Shown here in pieces: positions 6,802 to 17,296 of a DNA stretch of 35,899 nt (positions are counted from its first letter, which is position 1; each line of letters opens with the position of its first letter). Source of the stretch: Candidatus Micrarchaeota archaeon CG1_02_51_15 (GTDB lineage: Archaea; Micrarchaeota; Micrarchaeia; Norongarragalinales; UBA8480); NCBI GenBank assembly GCA_001871495.1, contig MNVG01000053.1, positions 1 through 35,899 of the forward strand, written 5' to 3'. The notes beneath the pieces were generated by a model that was not told the origin of the DNA, searched no databases, and worked only from the letters and a program-made list of their open reading frames with translations. A program made the translations under genes and the position numbers.

Positions 6802-8082
6802 ATGGACTTCAAACGGCTTTTTGAAAAAATGGCTTTCCTATTCCACAAGTCCGCGGCATCAGTCGAACCACCTGCGGAACAGGTTCCCAAAGGCGTGCTT
6901 GAAACCAACGTGCGTGGCCTCGAAACCGAACTGCGCGCCGCACGCGCCGTCGCTTCCAAAGAATACGAAAAGCCGCTGTTGTTAAAAGCAGCTGAAATAG
7001 CTGCCGAAGCCAAGGTTCTCCTTCCGTTGCTGGACGCGCTTTCCAAAAAAGAACTTCACGAAACGATTCCCCAGTACAAAATAGGCTTGCAGGAACGCGA
7101 CGCGTACTCCAAACGCATTAGGCCGCTACTTTTGCAGTTGGCTGCGCTCTTAACTTCAGTCGAATCGTATTCATCGGAGCTCTCGAATGCAGTTTCTTCG
7201 TTGTTGAAGGCAACTTTCGACAACCGTTACATCTTCCACTTCTTTCAAGATGAAATGAATGCAATGGGTGCGCCCATGAAGAAAATAGGCGAGTTGAGCG
7301 CGCAATACGAGGAAGAAGCAACTAAAGTGCGTTCGCAACTGGCGGAATTCGACGCCGCACTAGCCAAATGCGTTGAAACGCAAGCTGCACAAGAAGACTG
7401 CTTTAAAGGCTTTTCGGAAAAAACGAGGTTGCAAGTGGATTGCGGACAGGCGCGCAGCTCGCTTGAAGAACTGCTTGCCAAACACTCTTCGACCGAAACC
7501 GAGAATGCAAGAACGCAACTTACTTCACTTGAATCCGACTGTTCTTTGGCAAAAGAAGCCCTTGCTAACGCCCTCAATCCGTTTCAACGTAGTTTACGCA
7601 AGCACGCCAAAATGCTTGAAGACGAAAAATCGGCTGCATTCGCCTCTTCCTACGCCGAAACGCCTGTCGAAGCAGTGCTCGTGGAATTCCGTGAAACGGG
7701 GGATTTCAAACAACTTAGACAGCTTCTCGAAGGCCTGGCTGCCGCAGTAGAAGAAGGCAGGATTACCGACGACGACAAGGAACGGCTGAAAATACTTGGC
7801 GAAGCAACCCGCGTATGCGGCGGTTCAATACGGCCTCAGTTGGAAAAGTTTTTTGCATGCGAAAAAACCGCCCGTGAAATAAATGAAAAAATCGCTTCCC
7901 TTGAAACAGGCGACCGCATTGTAGGGCGCGAAAAACAACGGGTGCAGGCGCTGGAAACGTCTTTGGCGGAAGCCGAAAAACAAGGCAGCGAATACGAGGA
8001 AAAACGTGATGTTGCGTTTGCCGCGCTGCAAACTTCTGCCGAAAAACTGCTTGCAAGAAAAGTAGTGCTAAAAATAGGTTAA
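6802..8082 (+). CDS. Coiled-coil hypothetical protein
   Basis: Long Glu/Ala/Leu/Lys-rich helical ORF; ATG at 6802 (ORF track starts at 6778). Confidence 0.65.
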   Translation: MDFKRLFEKMAFLFHKSAASVEPPAEQVPKGVLETNVRGLETELRAARAVASKEYEKPLLLKAAEIAAEAKVLLPLLDALSKKELHETIPQYKIGLQERDAYSKRIRPLLLQLAALLTSVESYSSELSNAVSSLLKATFDNRYIFHFFQDEMNAMGAPMKKIGELSAQYEEEATKVRSQLAEFDAALAKCVETQAAQEDCFKGFSEKTRLQVDCGQARSSLEELLAKHSSTETENARTQLTSLESDCSLAKEALANALNPFQRSLRKHAKMLEDEKSAAFASSYAETPVEAVLVEFRETGDFKQLRQLLEGLAAAVEEGRITDDDKERLKILGEATRVCGGSIRPQLEKFFACEKTAREINEKIASLETGDRIVGREKQRVQALETSLAEAEKQGSEYEEKRDVAFAALQTSAEKLLARKVVLKIG

Positions 8083-9038
8083 ATCCTTTGCGCGTCGGTC
8101 GACTCGGATGCAACTACTTCCTTTCCGTTGCACGAAATCCCGTTTGTTCCTTTGGAATTTAATAGTATGAGCCGGGCGGTCTCTTTCAATGCATGGTTTC
8201 CTACTTTCTTTCCGCAATTACTAACAAAGGCAGTTGGCGCAGGGAAATCCGGTTCTAACAATGCTCCGTTTGCTTCCGCGTGGCGTGCAATGAACTCGTT
8301 TTCCGCTTTGTCCCGGCCTAGCACTGCCTTTTCTCCGGATTTCAAACGATAGTGTTTACCTACGCGTAGAAACAGTAGGTCGGTTGCCGAAAAAGGCTTG
8401 TGCTCAAAGAGTTCGGTTGCCTTCTTGCAAAAGCCTTTTTCAGTAAGCAAACAACCGCCTGCTGGTGAAGGAAAAGACAGTCCGCAGGCGCGCGCAAACT
8501 CTATTTGTCTCTCCCTCTGCCTGCCTTTAAGTTCCCATAGTTTCTTTCGGTCCACCAAGCCCGTTTCTTCTGCTTCAGTTGCAGGCAATGCTTTTGCCGA
8601 CAACGGCCTCAACAGTTTTCCCTCCAAGCACGTCTCGCGCTCTATAAGCCTCAGCTTGCCCAAAGTTTGCGACATCGGTCGTTGGCCTATTACTTCGCCG
8701 GTTGCAATAAAATCCGCGTTCTTTTCCGCCATGAGATTGCGCGCCAGCTTAAGCGAGTAAATGCGGCAGTCAATACACGGGTTGAACGCATTCCCGCGTC
8801 CGTGTTTTGGGTTCTCAAGAATTTCAAAGAATGCCTTTCCCTTGTCGATGACGGTCAGCGGGATTCCGAGCTGTTCTGCCGCATGCCGTGCTGCGTTCGT
8901 CCTTTCCGACGGTTCAAGCGGTCCCGAAAAAGGGTCTGTAAAAACCACGCCCTCTACTTCGATTCCCTGCTCGAGCAAAAGCTTAGCTGCAACTAGGCTA
9001 TCCAAGCCGCCGGACAATAAGACGAGTGCTTTGGCCAT
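8079..9038 (-). CDS. PP-loop ATPase, tRNA thiolation-type (ThiI/MnmA-like)
   Basis: MAKALVLLSGGLDSLVAAKLL (PP-loop SGGLDS), CIDCRIYSLKLA, GEVIGQRPMSQ, SPAGGCLLT. Confidence 0.8.
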   Translation of the reverse strand: MAKALVLLSGGLDSLVAAKLLLEQGIEVEGVVFTDPFSGPLEPSERTNAARHAAEQLGIPLTVIDKGKAFFEILENPKHGRGNAFNPCIDCRIYSLKLARNLMAEKNADFIATGEVIGQRPMSQTLGKLRLIERETCLEGKLLRPLSAKALPATEAEETGLVDRKKLWELKGRQRERQIEFARACGLSFPSPAGGCLLTEKGFCKKATELFEHKPFSATDLLFLRVGKHYRLKSGEKAVLGRDKAENEFIARHAEANGALLEPDFPAPTAFVSNCGKKVGNHALKETARLILLNSKGTNGISCNGKEVVASESTDAQRI

Positions 9039-9155
9039 CCTTAGTTTATTGGAAGTCAACTCATTTAAGCAGTTAGTTCCGACTGCTCATTGTGCAGTGC
9101 ATCGGCGCGCAAATAACTATAAAAACTGTTTTTATCCAAAGACGGACTGTTTGGG

Positions 9156-9560
9156 TTAAACGACTTTGAACTTGAACCCGTAGGCGATTAATCCTTCTTT
9201 GCCGTCTTCGAAAATACGGCGGAAACACATTTTCACATTCGTGCCGATCTTCACTTTCTCTGCAGGCGAGTCAACCAACTGCGTCAGCAGGTGCACTCCG
9301 TTTTCCAGTTCTACTATTGCAATGTAGTACGGCGTTTCGTGCTCGAAGCCCGCAGGCGCCGCGTGCACGTGAGTAAACGAATAGATTTTTCCGTCAGTGG
9401 GCATTTGTTTTGCAGAAAGTTTTCCTCTCCTGCGGCAAGTCGGGCAGACGACGCGTTCTGGAAAATAGTCTTTCCCGCACGTTTCGCAGTGGTTTCCCGC
9501 CAGGTTGTAGCGTGCGGCGCTGTTTCTCCAAATCAATGGCGTTGCATTTTTCATACTCAT
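9156..9560 (-). CDS. DUF35 Zn-ribbon/OB-fold protein, thiolase/HMGCS partner
   Basis: GNHCETCGKDYFPERVVCPTCRRRG plus OB-like C-terminus; adjacent to thiolase and HMGCS. Confidence 0.88.
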   Translation of the reverse strand: MSMKNATPLIWRNSAARYNLAGNHCETCGKDYFPERVVCPTCRRRGKLSAKQMPTDGKIYSFTHVHAAPAGFEHETPYYIAIVELENGVHLLTQLVDSPAEKVKIGTNVKMCFRRIFEDGKEGLIAYGFKFKVV

Positions 9561-10717
9561 AACCTCTTGTAAACGTGTACTACGCAAGTGGCCCCGCTTC
9601 CGCCAACGTTGTGCGTCAAACCTATCTCGGCGTTCGAAACCTGCCGTTTTCCAGCGCGCTGCTGCAATTGCAGCGTTGCTTCCACTGCTTGCGCTATTCC
9701 TGTTGCACCAACAGGGTGGCCTTTTGCTTTCAGGCCTCCTGAAGCGTTAATCGAGACTTTTGCATTCAACGCGGTTTCGCCTGCGGCTGCGGCGGGGCCT
9801 CCCTTTCCCTTTTCGAAGAAGCCAAGGTCTTCAGTCGCCATTACTTCGGCAATCGTAAAACAATCGTGGACTTCTGCAAAGTCAACGTCCTTGGCTTGAA
9901 TCTTGGCTTGGGTGTATGCCTGCCTTGCTGCCTCCTTCGTCGCCTTCATTTCGGTCAGAGTAGTTCGCTGTGCCAATGCAAGCGTGTCGCTTGCCTGGCC
10001 GGAAGCGATTATTTCAACTGGAGTGTCGCAATACTTTTTCGCCTTTTCTGAAGAACAAAGAATCACGGTGGCCGCGCCGTCGGTAATAGGCGAACAATCC
10101 AACAGCTTCAAAGGAGAAGCAATGTAACCCGACTTCATCACGTCTGCTATGGTAACCGCCTTGCGGTACCGCGCAAACTCGTTGTTAACCGCATTGGCGT
10201 GGTTCTTGACCGCGCAAGCGGCCATTTGCTCTTCACTGGTGCCGTATTCCTGCATGTGTCGTCTTGCCATCAACGCGTACAACGCCGGAAAAGTCGCGCC
10301 GTTAAACAACTCCCATTCCTGGTCGCCTGCGCCGCCTAAGGCAGTTGATGCTTCTTCAGTGCTGACTTCAGTCATTTTTTCGGCTCCGCCCACTGCAACC
10401 ACGTCGTAAGCGCCTGAAGCAACTGCCATTATTCCAGCTCGCAACGCAACTCCGCCCGAAGCACAAGCTGCCTCCAAACGCGTGGAAGCAACGGGATTCA
10501 TTCCCAGTTGGTCTGCAATCAACGCGCCTATGTGTTCTTGGCCTAATAGCCTGCCTGACGCCATGCAGCCGCCGAAAATCGCTTGCACGTCCTGTCCATC
10601 AACGTGAGCGTCGGTAATTGCCTTGCCTGCTGCTTCAGAAATCAATTCCCTGAACCCGGCGTTCCAGTGTTCACCGAACTTCGTAAGCCCCACTCCGATA
10701 ATCGAAACTCCTTTCAT
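9557..10717 (-). CDS. Acetyl-CoA acetyltransferase (thiolase)
   Basis: ASTRLEAACASGGVAL, EVHDCFTIAEVM, NASGGLKAKGHPVGATGIAQ. Confidence 0.93.
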   Translation of the reverse strand: MKGVSIIGVGLTKFGEHWNAGFRELISEAAGKAITDAHVDGQDVQAIFGGCMASGRLLGQEHIGALIADQLGMNPVASTRLEAACASGGVALRAGIMAVASGAYDVVAVGGAEKMTEVSTEEASTALGGAGDQEWELFNGATFPALYALMARRHMQEYGTSEEQMAACAVKNHANAVNNEFARYRKAVTIADVMKSGYIASPLKLLDCSPITDGAATVILCSSEKAKKYCDTPVEIIASGQASDTLALAQRTTLTEMKATKEAARQAYTQAKIQAKDVDFAEVHDCFTIAEVMATEDLGFFEKGKGGPAAAAGETALNAKVSINASGGLKAKGHPVGATGIAQAVEATLQLQQRAGKRQVSNAEIGLTHNVGGSGATCVVHVYKRL

Positions 10718-10729
10718 TGCAAAAACACC

Positions 10730-11767
10730 TTATAAACTCTTTATTTTTCGCCTGTGCTTGACGTAACCTGCGTAATCGACGTACTCCTTATCCTCAATTG
10801 CATTAAGCACGGCAACCTTGGGTCGCTTGGCTTCAATTCCTTCTTTAACCGTTATTTTGAAAGCGTCGCTTCCTGCGCCGCTTCCGTATGAAACAACTAA
10901 AATGCGTTGTCCCGGTTTTGCAACGTCCAAAACCGAGCACAAGCCAATCATTGCAGCAGCACTGTAAGTGTTGCCAATAAACGGCGTAATCAAGCCCTGC
11001 ATTGCTTTTGTTTCTTCAAAGCCAAGCATCGTTGCAGCCCGCAGCGGAAACTTCCCGTTAGGCTGGTGAAACACTGCAAAATCATAGTCTTCAGGCTTCG
11101 TACCTGTTTTCGCAAGCAGGCCTTTTGCCCCGCTCAAAACGTGCTTAAAGTAAGCCGGTTCCGCAGTAAAACGCCCAGCATGCCTTGGAAACTCGGCGTG
11201 TTGCCTCCGCCAAAAATCAGGCGTGTCGGTAGTAAAAGAATAAGTCGCGTCAATATCCGCAACCGTGCCTTCCTTGCCTATAATCAACGCAGCTGCGCCG
11301 CCTCCTGCGCTGTACTCCAGTGCGTCGTTAGGCCTGCCTTGCGCAGTGTCGCTGCCAACAGCCAAGCCGTATTTGACCATTCCAGACGAAACCATGCCCA
11401 TGCACGCCTGCACCCCTGCTGTTCCAGCCTTGCAGGCGAACTCAAAATCAGCCGCCGTCATTTCAGGCGTTGCGCCGATTGCCTCGGCAACCATTGTTGC
11501 AGTCGGCTTGACTGCGTACGGCTTGCTTTCGCTACCCACAAAAACCGCGCCAATGCCTTTAGGGTCTGCGCCGCAACTCTTTAATGCAACCCTGCTTGCT
11601 TCCACTGCAAAACTGCAGCTATCCTCGTCAAAAGAAGCGACCGCTTTCTCATTAATTCCCAGGCCTTTGCTTATACGCGCGCCTTCTTTGCCCCACACTC
11701 GCGCAATCTCGTCGACTTTAACCCGCATCCGCGGAACATAAGTGCCATAACCTACAATTCCAACCAT
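10730..11767 (-). CDS. Hydroxymethylglutaryl-CoA synthase
   Basis: MVGIVGYGTYVPRMRVKVDEIARVWG; FACKAGTAGVQACMGMV; FHQPNGKFPLRAATMLGF. Confidence 0.93.
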   Translation of the reverse strand: MVGIVGYGTYVPRMRVKVDEIARVWGKEGARISKGLGINEKAVASFDEDSCSFAVEASRVALKSCGADPKGIGAVFVGSESKPYAVKPTATMVAEAIGATPEMTAADFEFACKAGTAGVQACMGMVSSGMVKYGLAVGSDTAQGRPNDALEYSAGGGAAALIIGKEGTVADIDATYSFTTDTPDFWRRQHAEFPRHAGRFTAEPAYFKHVLSGAKGLLAKTGTKPEDYDFAVFHQPNGKFPLRAATMLGFEETKAMQGLITPFIGNTYSAAAMIGLCSVLDVAKPGQRILVVSYGSGAGSDAFKITVKEGIEAKRPKVAVLNAIEDKEYVDYAGYVKHRRKIKSL

Positions 11768-11957
11768 TAAACAAACAACTCCGTAAAAGCTCGGTGTAAG
11801 AAAGACAATAAACCCCAAACTAAATAAACGTATTCCACTTCGTCAATCGACGCTGCAAGTGTTTTTATGTCGGGTCTGGCGTTTCAAACTGGTCTGCCCA
11901 ATCGTTTACAATTATATTTCATCGCTTCCAAACCGTTTTAACAAAGGAAGTGAAAAA

Positions 11958-13223
11958 ATGTATATTGAATTAAGGAAACTCTCGGTCAACGAACGCTTGG
12001 AGGCGCTGGTTAAGGCAGGAATTATTTCGCAGGAGCAAGCTTGCGTACTGGGCAAAGATGGTCCGTTGTCGCTTGAAGCAGCTTCGCACATGATTGAAAA
12101 CGTTGTCGGAACCCACTCGTTGCCTTTTGCACTGGCAACCAATTTCGTGATAAACGGAAAAGATTACATGGTTCCAATGGCGGTCGAAGAACCGTCGGTG
12201 GTTGCCGGAGCATGCAACGCAGCCAAACTCTCGCTTCCAAACGGCTTTGTCGCTTCTGCCGACGAGTCGATTATGATTGGCCAAATCCAGTTGGTTAAAC
12301 TGCCCGACTGCACTGCGGCTGTTGCGAAAATACTTGCAGTAAAACAACTGCTTATCGAACGGGCAAACGCCTGCGACCCTGTTCTCTTAAAGTTTGGCGG
12401 AGGCTGTAGGGGCGTCGAATGCCGTGAAATTGATTCCCCGCGTGGCAAAATGCTGGTAGTCCACTTGCTTGTCGACGTGCGGGACGCAATGGGCGCCAAT
12501 GCTGTAAACTCGATGGCCGAATCAATTGCTCCCGAACTCGAGCGCATTACCGGCGGCCAAGCGCGTTTGCGCATTCTTTCCAACCTGGCTGATAAGCGGT
12601 TGGTGCGTGCGAAAACAGTTTGGACCAAACAGGCGTTGGAAGAAAGCACTAAAGGTGCAATGAAAGGCGAAGAAGTCGTAGAAGCGGTTTTGGACGCGGG
12701 GGCTTTTGCGCAAGCCGATTCCTACCGCGCTGCAACGCACAACAAAGGCATAATGAACGGAGTCGATGCAGTAGTCGTCGCAACTGGAAACGACTGGCGG
12801 GCAATCGAAGCAGGCGCGCATGCTTTTGCCGCGCGCACAGGAAAGTACCTGCCGTTAACCAAATACCGCAAGACCGCAGAAGGCGACTTGGAAGGAGAAA
12901 TCCAGTTGCCCGTGGCAGTCGGCTTGGTCGGGGGCGCAACCAAAACGCATCCGACTGCGCAGATTGCAGTAAAGATTCTCGGCGTAAAGACGGCTCAAGA
13001 GCTGGCGCAAGTAATCGCTTCAGTGGGATTGGCGCAAAACTTTGCCGCACTCAGAGCGCTTGCAACTGAAGGAATAAACCGCGGCCACCTCAAGCTGCAC
13101 GCGCACAACCTTGCAATAGCAGCAGGCGCAGGCGGCGCTAAAGCCGAGGCGATTGCCGCGCAAATGGCTACCGAGGGTAAAGTGAGCGCGGCCCGCGCTA
13201 AGGAACTACTTGAACGGACGTAA
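11958..13223 (+). CDS. hmgA: Hydroxymethylglutaryl-CoA reductase
   Basis: MVPMAVEEPSVVAGACNAAK; DAMGANAVNSMAE; GLVGGATKTHPTAQIAVKILGV; GHLKLHAHNLAIAAGA. Confidence 0.95.
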   Translation: MYIELRKLSVNERLEALVKAGIISQEQACVLGKDGPLSLEAASHMIENVVGTHSLPFALATNFVINGKDYMVPMAVEEPSVVAGACNAAKLSLPNGFVASADESIMIGQIQLVKLPDCTAAVAKILAVKQLLIERANACDPVLLKFGGGCRGVECREIDSPRGKMLVVHLLVDVRDAMGANAVNSMAESIAPELERITGGQARLRILSNLADKRLVRAKTVWTKQALEESTKGAMKGEEVVEAVLDAGAFAQADSYRAATHNKGIMNGVDAVVVATGNDWRAIEAGAHAFAARTGKYLPLTKYRKTAEGDLEGEIQLPVAVGLVGGATKTHPTAQIAVKILGVKTAQELAQVIASVGLAQNFAALRALATEGINRGHLKLHAHNLAIAAGAGGAKAEAIAAQMATEGKVSAARAKELLERT

Positions 13224-13228
13224 CTGTT

Positions 13229-14036
13229 ATGGCTTTGTCATTGGAGTACAAAAAGCACGGCTTGAAAGTATTCAGCAGGCCTGATTTCAAGCGCCTTGCT
13301 TTGAAGACCGAACCCGTAAAAAACAGGGAGAACCGGCCGACTCACTGGATTGTAGAACACGAGGGACTGACTGCCGTACCTATTCGTTCAAAGAACGGCG
13401 AGGTGGTGCAAGTGCTTCGAGACCCGTTTCCGCAAACGCAGCCTCTCGGTTATTCGAAAGAAAAATACGTCGACTGCGTTTGGCGAAACCGAGTTGTTTT
13501 CCTCGCGCGCGGGAATTGAAACCAAGATCGGCGAAATAGATATTGGGCCGAGCGAAGGAGACTCGAGAGTAGCGTACTTCAACTTTGCCGGCATAGTGCC
13601 TTTTGCGTTGAGGAAGGGAGTTTCGCGTAATGAACACGCGCTGCTCCTCGAAAAAAGGATGAATGCGCTAGCGGCTGAAAAGGAAAAGCTTAATGCCGCG
13701 CAGGGCGCGGGAAAGAATGGCGAAGCGGAAATCTCGAAGCTTCAGGAACGTCACTTGGACGCGTACGTTGAATTGTTTCACTTGAAGCAAAGTCTTTCAA
13801 ATTATCCTGCGGCTCCGTCAAAACCTTCGGGTCAAAAGTTATTGGGGTACCGGGGCAAGAAGCTGGGCAAGCTTTTGCTGGCTTTTGGAGAGGAAATTGC
13901 GGCAAAAGAGGGCAAGAAAACCATTGAAGCAGAATTGGACAAGCGTACTCTCGGCAGGGACCCGGAGAAACACGGCTGGGAAATAATTGAAGACAGGAAG
14001 TTTGCCAACAGTTACTACCGCAAGAAAATCGCTTAG
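13229..14036 (+). pseudogene. GNAT-like protein, split by a frameshift near 13475
   Basis: ORFs 13229-13519 and 13494-14036 together align along the neighbouring paralog at 14772-15488; frame 2 to 0 switch around TGCGTTTGGCGAAAC. Confidence 0.65.
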
Positions 14037-14105
14037 TTCAACACTGTTTTATACTGTAGCGGTCTTCGTTTTCAGGACGTAACTTTGAAGGAGGTCGGAT
14101 TTGTT

Positions 14106-14771
14106 TTGAATAAAGTTGTTTATTTGCTTGCAATTGTCGCGTTGTTGTTCGCAGGCTGTGTGGAAATGACGGTTTCGCAGACAGTTGAAAAAGACGGTTC
14201 GTCTGTTGCTGCAATGTCGGTTGACGCAAGCAAGATGAGTGAAGCAGTTGGAACTGATTTGAGCGACTCGTGCGCCAACGTCACCGACCTCGCAGTTAGC
14301 TGCACTGCCACTCGTACTTCCTTCAGTGTCTCCAAGCGCTTTTCGACTCCCGAATCTTCGGGCTTTTATGAATTCGTTGTTGAAAACGGTTTTCCCGACG
14401 TCGTCTATACGTTGACGGTAAAGAAACTGCCCGTGTCGTCGTTCGGTTTGCCTAGTGAAGACGACGAAAACAGTCAGGCGCTGGGAAAAGAGTTTTCTTC
14501 CGGAGCTGCTGCCGAATCGGTTTCCATGATGAAAATGATGGGAATCAAGCTATCTTACGACGTCACCGTTCCCGGCGAGATAGTTTCCGCAACCCCCGGC
14601 GGCAAAGTTTCAGCCAACAACGCTAAATTCGACTTGCTTGACGTGTTGGACGAAGAGGAAAACATAGTAGTCAAGTCAAGGGAACTGAACCTTCCTTACG
14701 TCGCAGGCGCTGCAATAATCCTGCTGGCAATAATCGCGTGCGCCGCGTGGTTCGTAAGTAAACGGAAGTGA
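14106..14771 (+). CDS. Putative membrane-anchored lipoprotein
   Basis: Signal peptide with lipobox-like LLFAGC and C-terminal TM VAGAAIILLAIIACAAWFV; TTG start 10 nt after GGAGGT. Confidence 0.65.
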   Translation: MNKVVYLLAIVALLFAGCVEMTVSQTVEKDGSSVAAMSVDASKMSEAVGTDLSDSCANVTDLAVSCTATRTSFSVSKRFSTPESSGFYEFVVENGFPDVVYTLTVKKLPVSSFGLPSEDDENSQALGKEFSSGAAAESVSMMKMMGIKLSYDVTVPGEIVSATPGGKVSANNAKFDLLDVLDEEENIVVKSRELNLPYVAGAAIILLAIIACAAWFVSKRK

Positions 14772-15488
14772 ATGCTGAAAATGGAACTTGCCTACGGCCG
14801 GCATTCTCTTGAGGTGTTCAAGCAGGCTCCGTTTGCCGATTTGAGTGTCGAGCCTGTTGAAAAAAAGACTCGCTGGCTAGTGGAACACGAAGGCAGGTCT
14901 ATTACCGTAATGAAAAAGCATTTGGAGTACGGCGAATTGATTCATCTGCTTAAGGATCCTGTGCATAAAGGTAACTTGATTGCAGTCAGGAAAGAAGGCG
15001 GATTCGGCGAACCCTTCGGAAAATATAACCTGACTACTTTTCGGAGCCACGGAATGGAACAACAGATTGGCGCGATCGAACTCAGTGAAGAGAAAAAAGG
15101 TAGTTTCATTAACGAAGTACAGGTAATGCCCGGAACCTTTAAAAAACGAGTTTCAAAAGAAGGCCTTTACGGCCACCTTACCGGAATTTACGGCAGGGGC
15201 GAGAATACGATAAAACTGAGCAACGAGTTTCAACGCATTGAAGACGCGACTTCACCCTATATGATTAAGTTCGAACCGCCTAACGTTGGCAAGTATTACG
15301 GCTACCGCAAGAAAGGACTGGGGCGGTTGCTCATTCAATTGGTTGAAGAAATATCCCGCAAGCACGGCCACGACAAAATAGAGGGTTTCTTTCACTCCCG
15401 AACTACCGGGCGTTTCCTTCCGAAACACGGTTGGACAATACACCCTTCGGAACAAGCTTACGTGCATGGAGAAAAAAAGCTGAATTAG
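14772..15488 (+). CDS. GNAT-like acetyltransferase family protein
   Basis: C-terminal YRKKGLGRLLIQLVEEISRKHG resembles the GNAT acetyl-CoA loop; paralog of 13229-14036. Confidence 0.5.
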   Translation: MLKMELAYGRHSLEVFKQAPFADLSVEPVEKKTRWLVEHEGRSITVMKKHLEYGELIHLLKDPVHKGNLIAVRKEGGFGEPFGKYNLTTFRSHGMEQQIGAIELSEEKKGSFINEVQVMPGTFKKRVSKEGLYGHLTGIYGRGENTIKLSNEFQRIEDATSPYMIKFEPPNVGKYYGYRKKGLGRLLIQLVEEISRKHGHDKIEGFFHSRTTGRFLPKHGWTIHPSEQAYVHGEKKLN

Positions 15489-15592
15489 CAGATTCAACGA
15501 CCTCTTCCGCTTTTCAAAGTCTTCCTAAAGCAGAACAAGAATCATGACTTGCATTTATCCCAGGGTGCATTGTTGTCGCTACTTCGAGAATG

Positions 15593-16635
15593 TCATTCGC
15601 TAAACTCTTCAACAGTTATTCCTTGGAAGTCGAACTGCGCGGGAATCGCCTTGAAGCCTTTTCCGCCAAGCGCCTCTTCGACATTTTCCTTTACTTCGTT
15701 TTCAACCAACGCCAACGCCGCTCCTGCGGGCCCGCCTGCTCCTGTTAGTTTCGCGCCAAGCGCGCCTGCTTCCAACGCAGTTGCAATTGCCGCCTCAATC
15801 CCCTCGCTGGAAACACCGTACTTGCGCAACAAACCATGGTTTTCGGAAAGTGCTTGACCCAGTTGTTCTGCGTCGCCCTCTTGACGCAGTTGCGATTCAA
15901 CGCGAATAACAACAGGGTCGAACTCGTTGCAAACCGCTTTTCTTTCTTCCGGCGTGACTTCCGAAGGAAGTTTTTCAAACTTGTTTCTCGCGAAAAAGGC
16001 AACCAATTCACCGGTTGTCATAGGTTTTTCGTCGCCGCGTTTCGAGTCTATTACTATCAGCGCGGTTCCTTCAGGAAGGCGCAAGTCTAAGTCATTGAAA
16101 AAAAATTTCGTGTTTCCGTTCGAGTCCCATTCCTTGCGAAAACCCTGAGGTTTTCCTGCAATGACCGTTCGTGCGTCGATTCCGCTTGCGCTTCCTCCGA
16201 CTACTCCGTTTTCCTCAATCTGCACCGCATCGAAAAGCTCGTCGCGCGAAAGGGTTCTTCCGAGCCAGGTGTAAGTCGCGGAAGCAAGGGCGGCCGCAAT
16301 CGACGCGCTGTTTCCCGTTCCTTTAGGCGCTCCGCCCAAGTGCCGGGTTGCCTTCAAAGCCCCGGTTTCATCGAGCGTCTTGTTGCATTGTCTGAAAATG
16401 TGCTGCAGCATTGCAGCCGCGCCTTTCAACAGAGGGTGGCCGGAAAAAACTCCGTTCGCGTCGTACTCGAACGAAAATTGTCCCGCGTCAAACGCAAAAC
16501 GCGGCGCGCCCTCCAATTCAGTTAGTTCAACTGCATTCCGTATCGAAAGCGGAACTGCAACTGCACGACCTCCGTAAACCACTGCGTGCTCGCCGCAAAT
16601 AATGAGCTTGGTAGGGGCGGAAGCAAATAGTTTCA
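15593..16635 (-). CDS. mvk: Mevalonate kinase (GHMP family)
   Basis: MKLFASAPTKLIICGEHAVVYGG; GGAPKGTGNSASIAAALA; GAKLTGAGGPAGA. Confidence 0.92.
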
Positions 16636-16747
16636 TTAGTGGGTTATTGACCGCGTTTAATAAAAAAGCGGCGAGTGTTCGCCGTTTGTCGAACTTCCGC
16701 GAGTTTTTATTGGTTGTCAAGCTTAATTGAAAAGAAGTGATTATCTT

Positions 16748-17296
16748 TTGAAAGTAGTGTTGTGCGTAACCGGCGCATCAGGCGCCCAGTACGGGCTCAG
16801 GTTGGCGCAAGAGTTGAAGAAAAAGACAGAGCTTTCCATAGTTGTTACTGACGGCGCGAAGAAAGTTTTTTCCTACGAACTGCCTACTGCATTAGCCGAA
16901 TTCCGCAAGTGCGGAAAGCTTTATACCGAAGGGGAAGTTGACGCGTCGTTTGCCTCAGGTTCGGCTGGCTTCGACGCGGTGGTAGTATGTCCTTGTTCGA
17001 TGAAGACGCTTGCGGCAATTGCCTGCGGGTTTTCCCACAACGCCGTAACTCGGGCGGCAGACGTTGCATTAAAAGAACGCAAGAAGCTGGTGTTGGTGCC
17101 GCGGGAAACTCCGCTGAGCGAAATTCATTTGGAGAACATGCTTAAGCTCTCTCGCGCAGGCGTCGTGATACTTCCGGCGTCTCCTGGTTTTTATCACTCG
17201 CCAACTGAAGTGGATGACTTGGTTGCATTCGTAGTCGGCAAGGCAATGGATGCGCTTGGTGTAGAGAATAACGTCTTCAAAAGGTGGACTAAATGA
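16748..17296 (+). CDS. ubiX: UbiX-family flavin prenyltransferase
   Basis: VVLCVTGASGAQYGLRLAQELK; VCPCSMKTLAAIACGFSHNAVTRAADVALKERKKLVLVPRETPLSEIHLENMLKL. Confidence 0.93.
   Translation: MKVVLCVTGASGAQYGLRLAQELKKKTELSIVVTDGAKKVFSYELPTALAEFRKCGKLYTEGEVDASFASGSAGFDAVVVCPCSMKTLAAIACGFSHNAVTRAADVALKERKKLVLVPRETPLSEIHLENMLKLSRAGVVILPASPGFYHSPTEVDDLVAFVVGKAMDALGVENNVFKRWTK

Noticed and set aside
9588-11741. Long ORFs on the strand opposite the thiolase and HMGCS genes
   Set aside because: They are antisense shadows of well-supported genes, with atypical composition and no recognisable domains. The same applies to most tracked ORFs opposite infB, endA, dys and hmgA.
547-13486. The same 11-mer TGCGTTTGGCG at two frame breaks (near 548-558 and 13475-13485), suggesting a programmed frameshift signal
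   Set aside because: The required shifts are in opposite directions (-1 at the first, +1 at the second). The shared sequence simply encodes A-F-G in the downstream frame at both sites; no slippery heptamer or adjacent conserved structure is evident.
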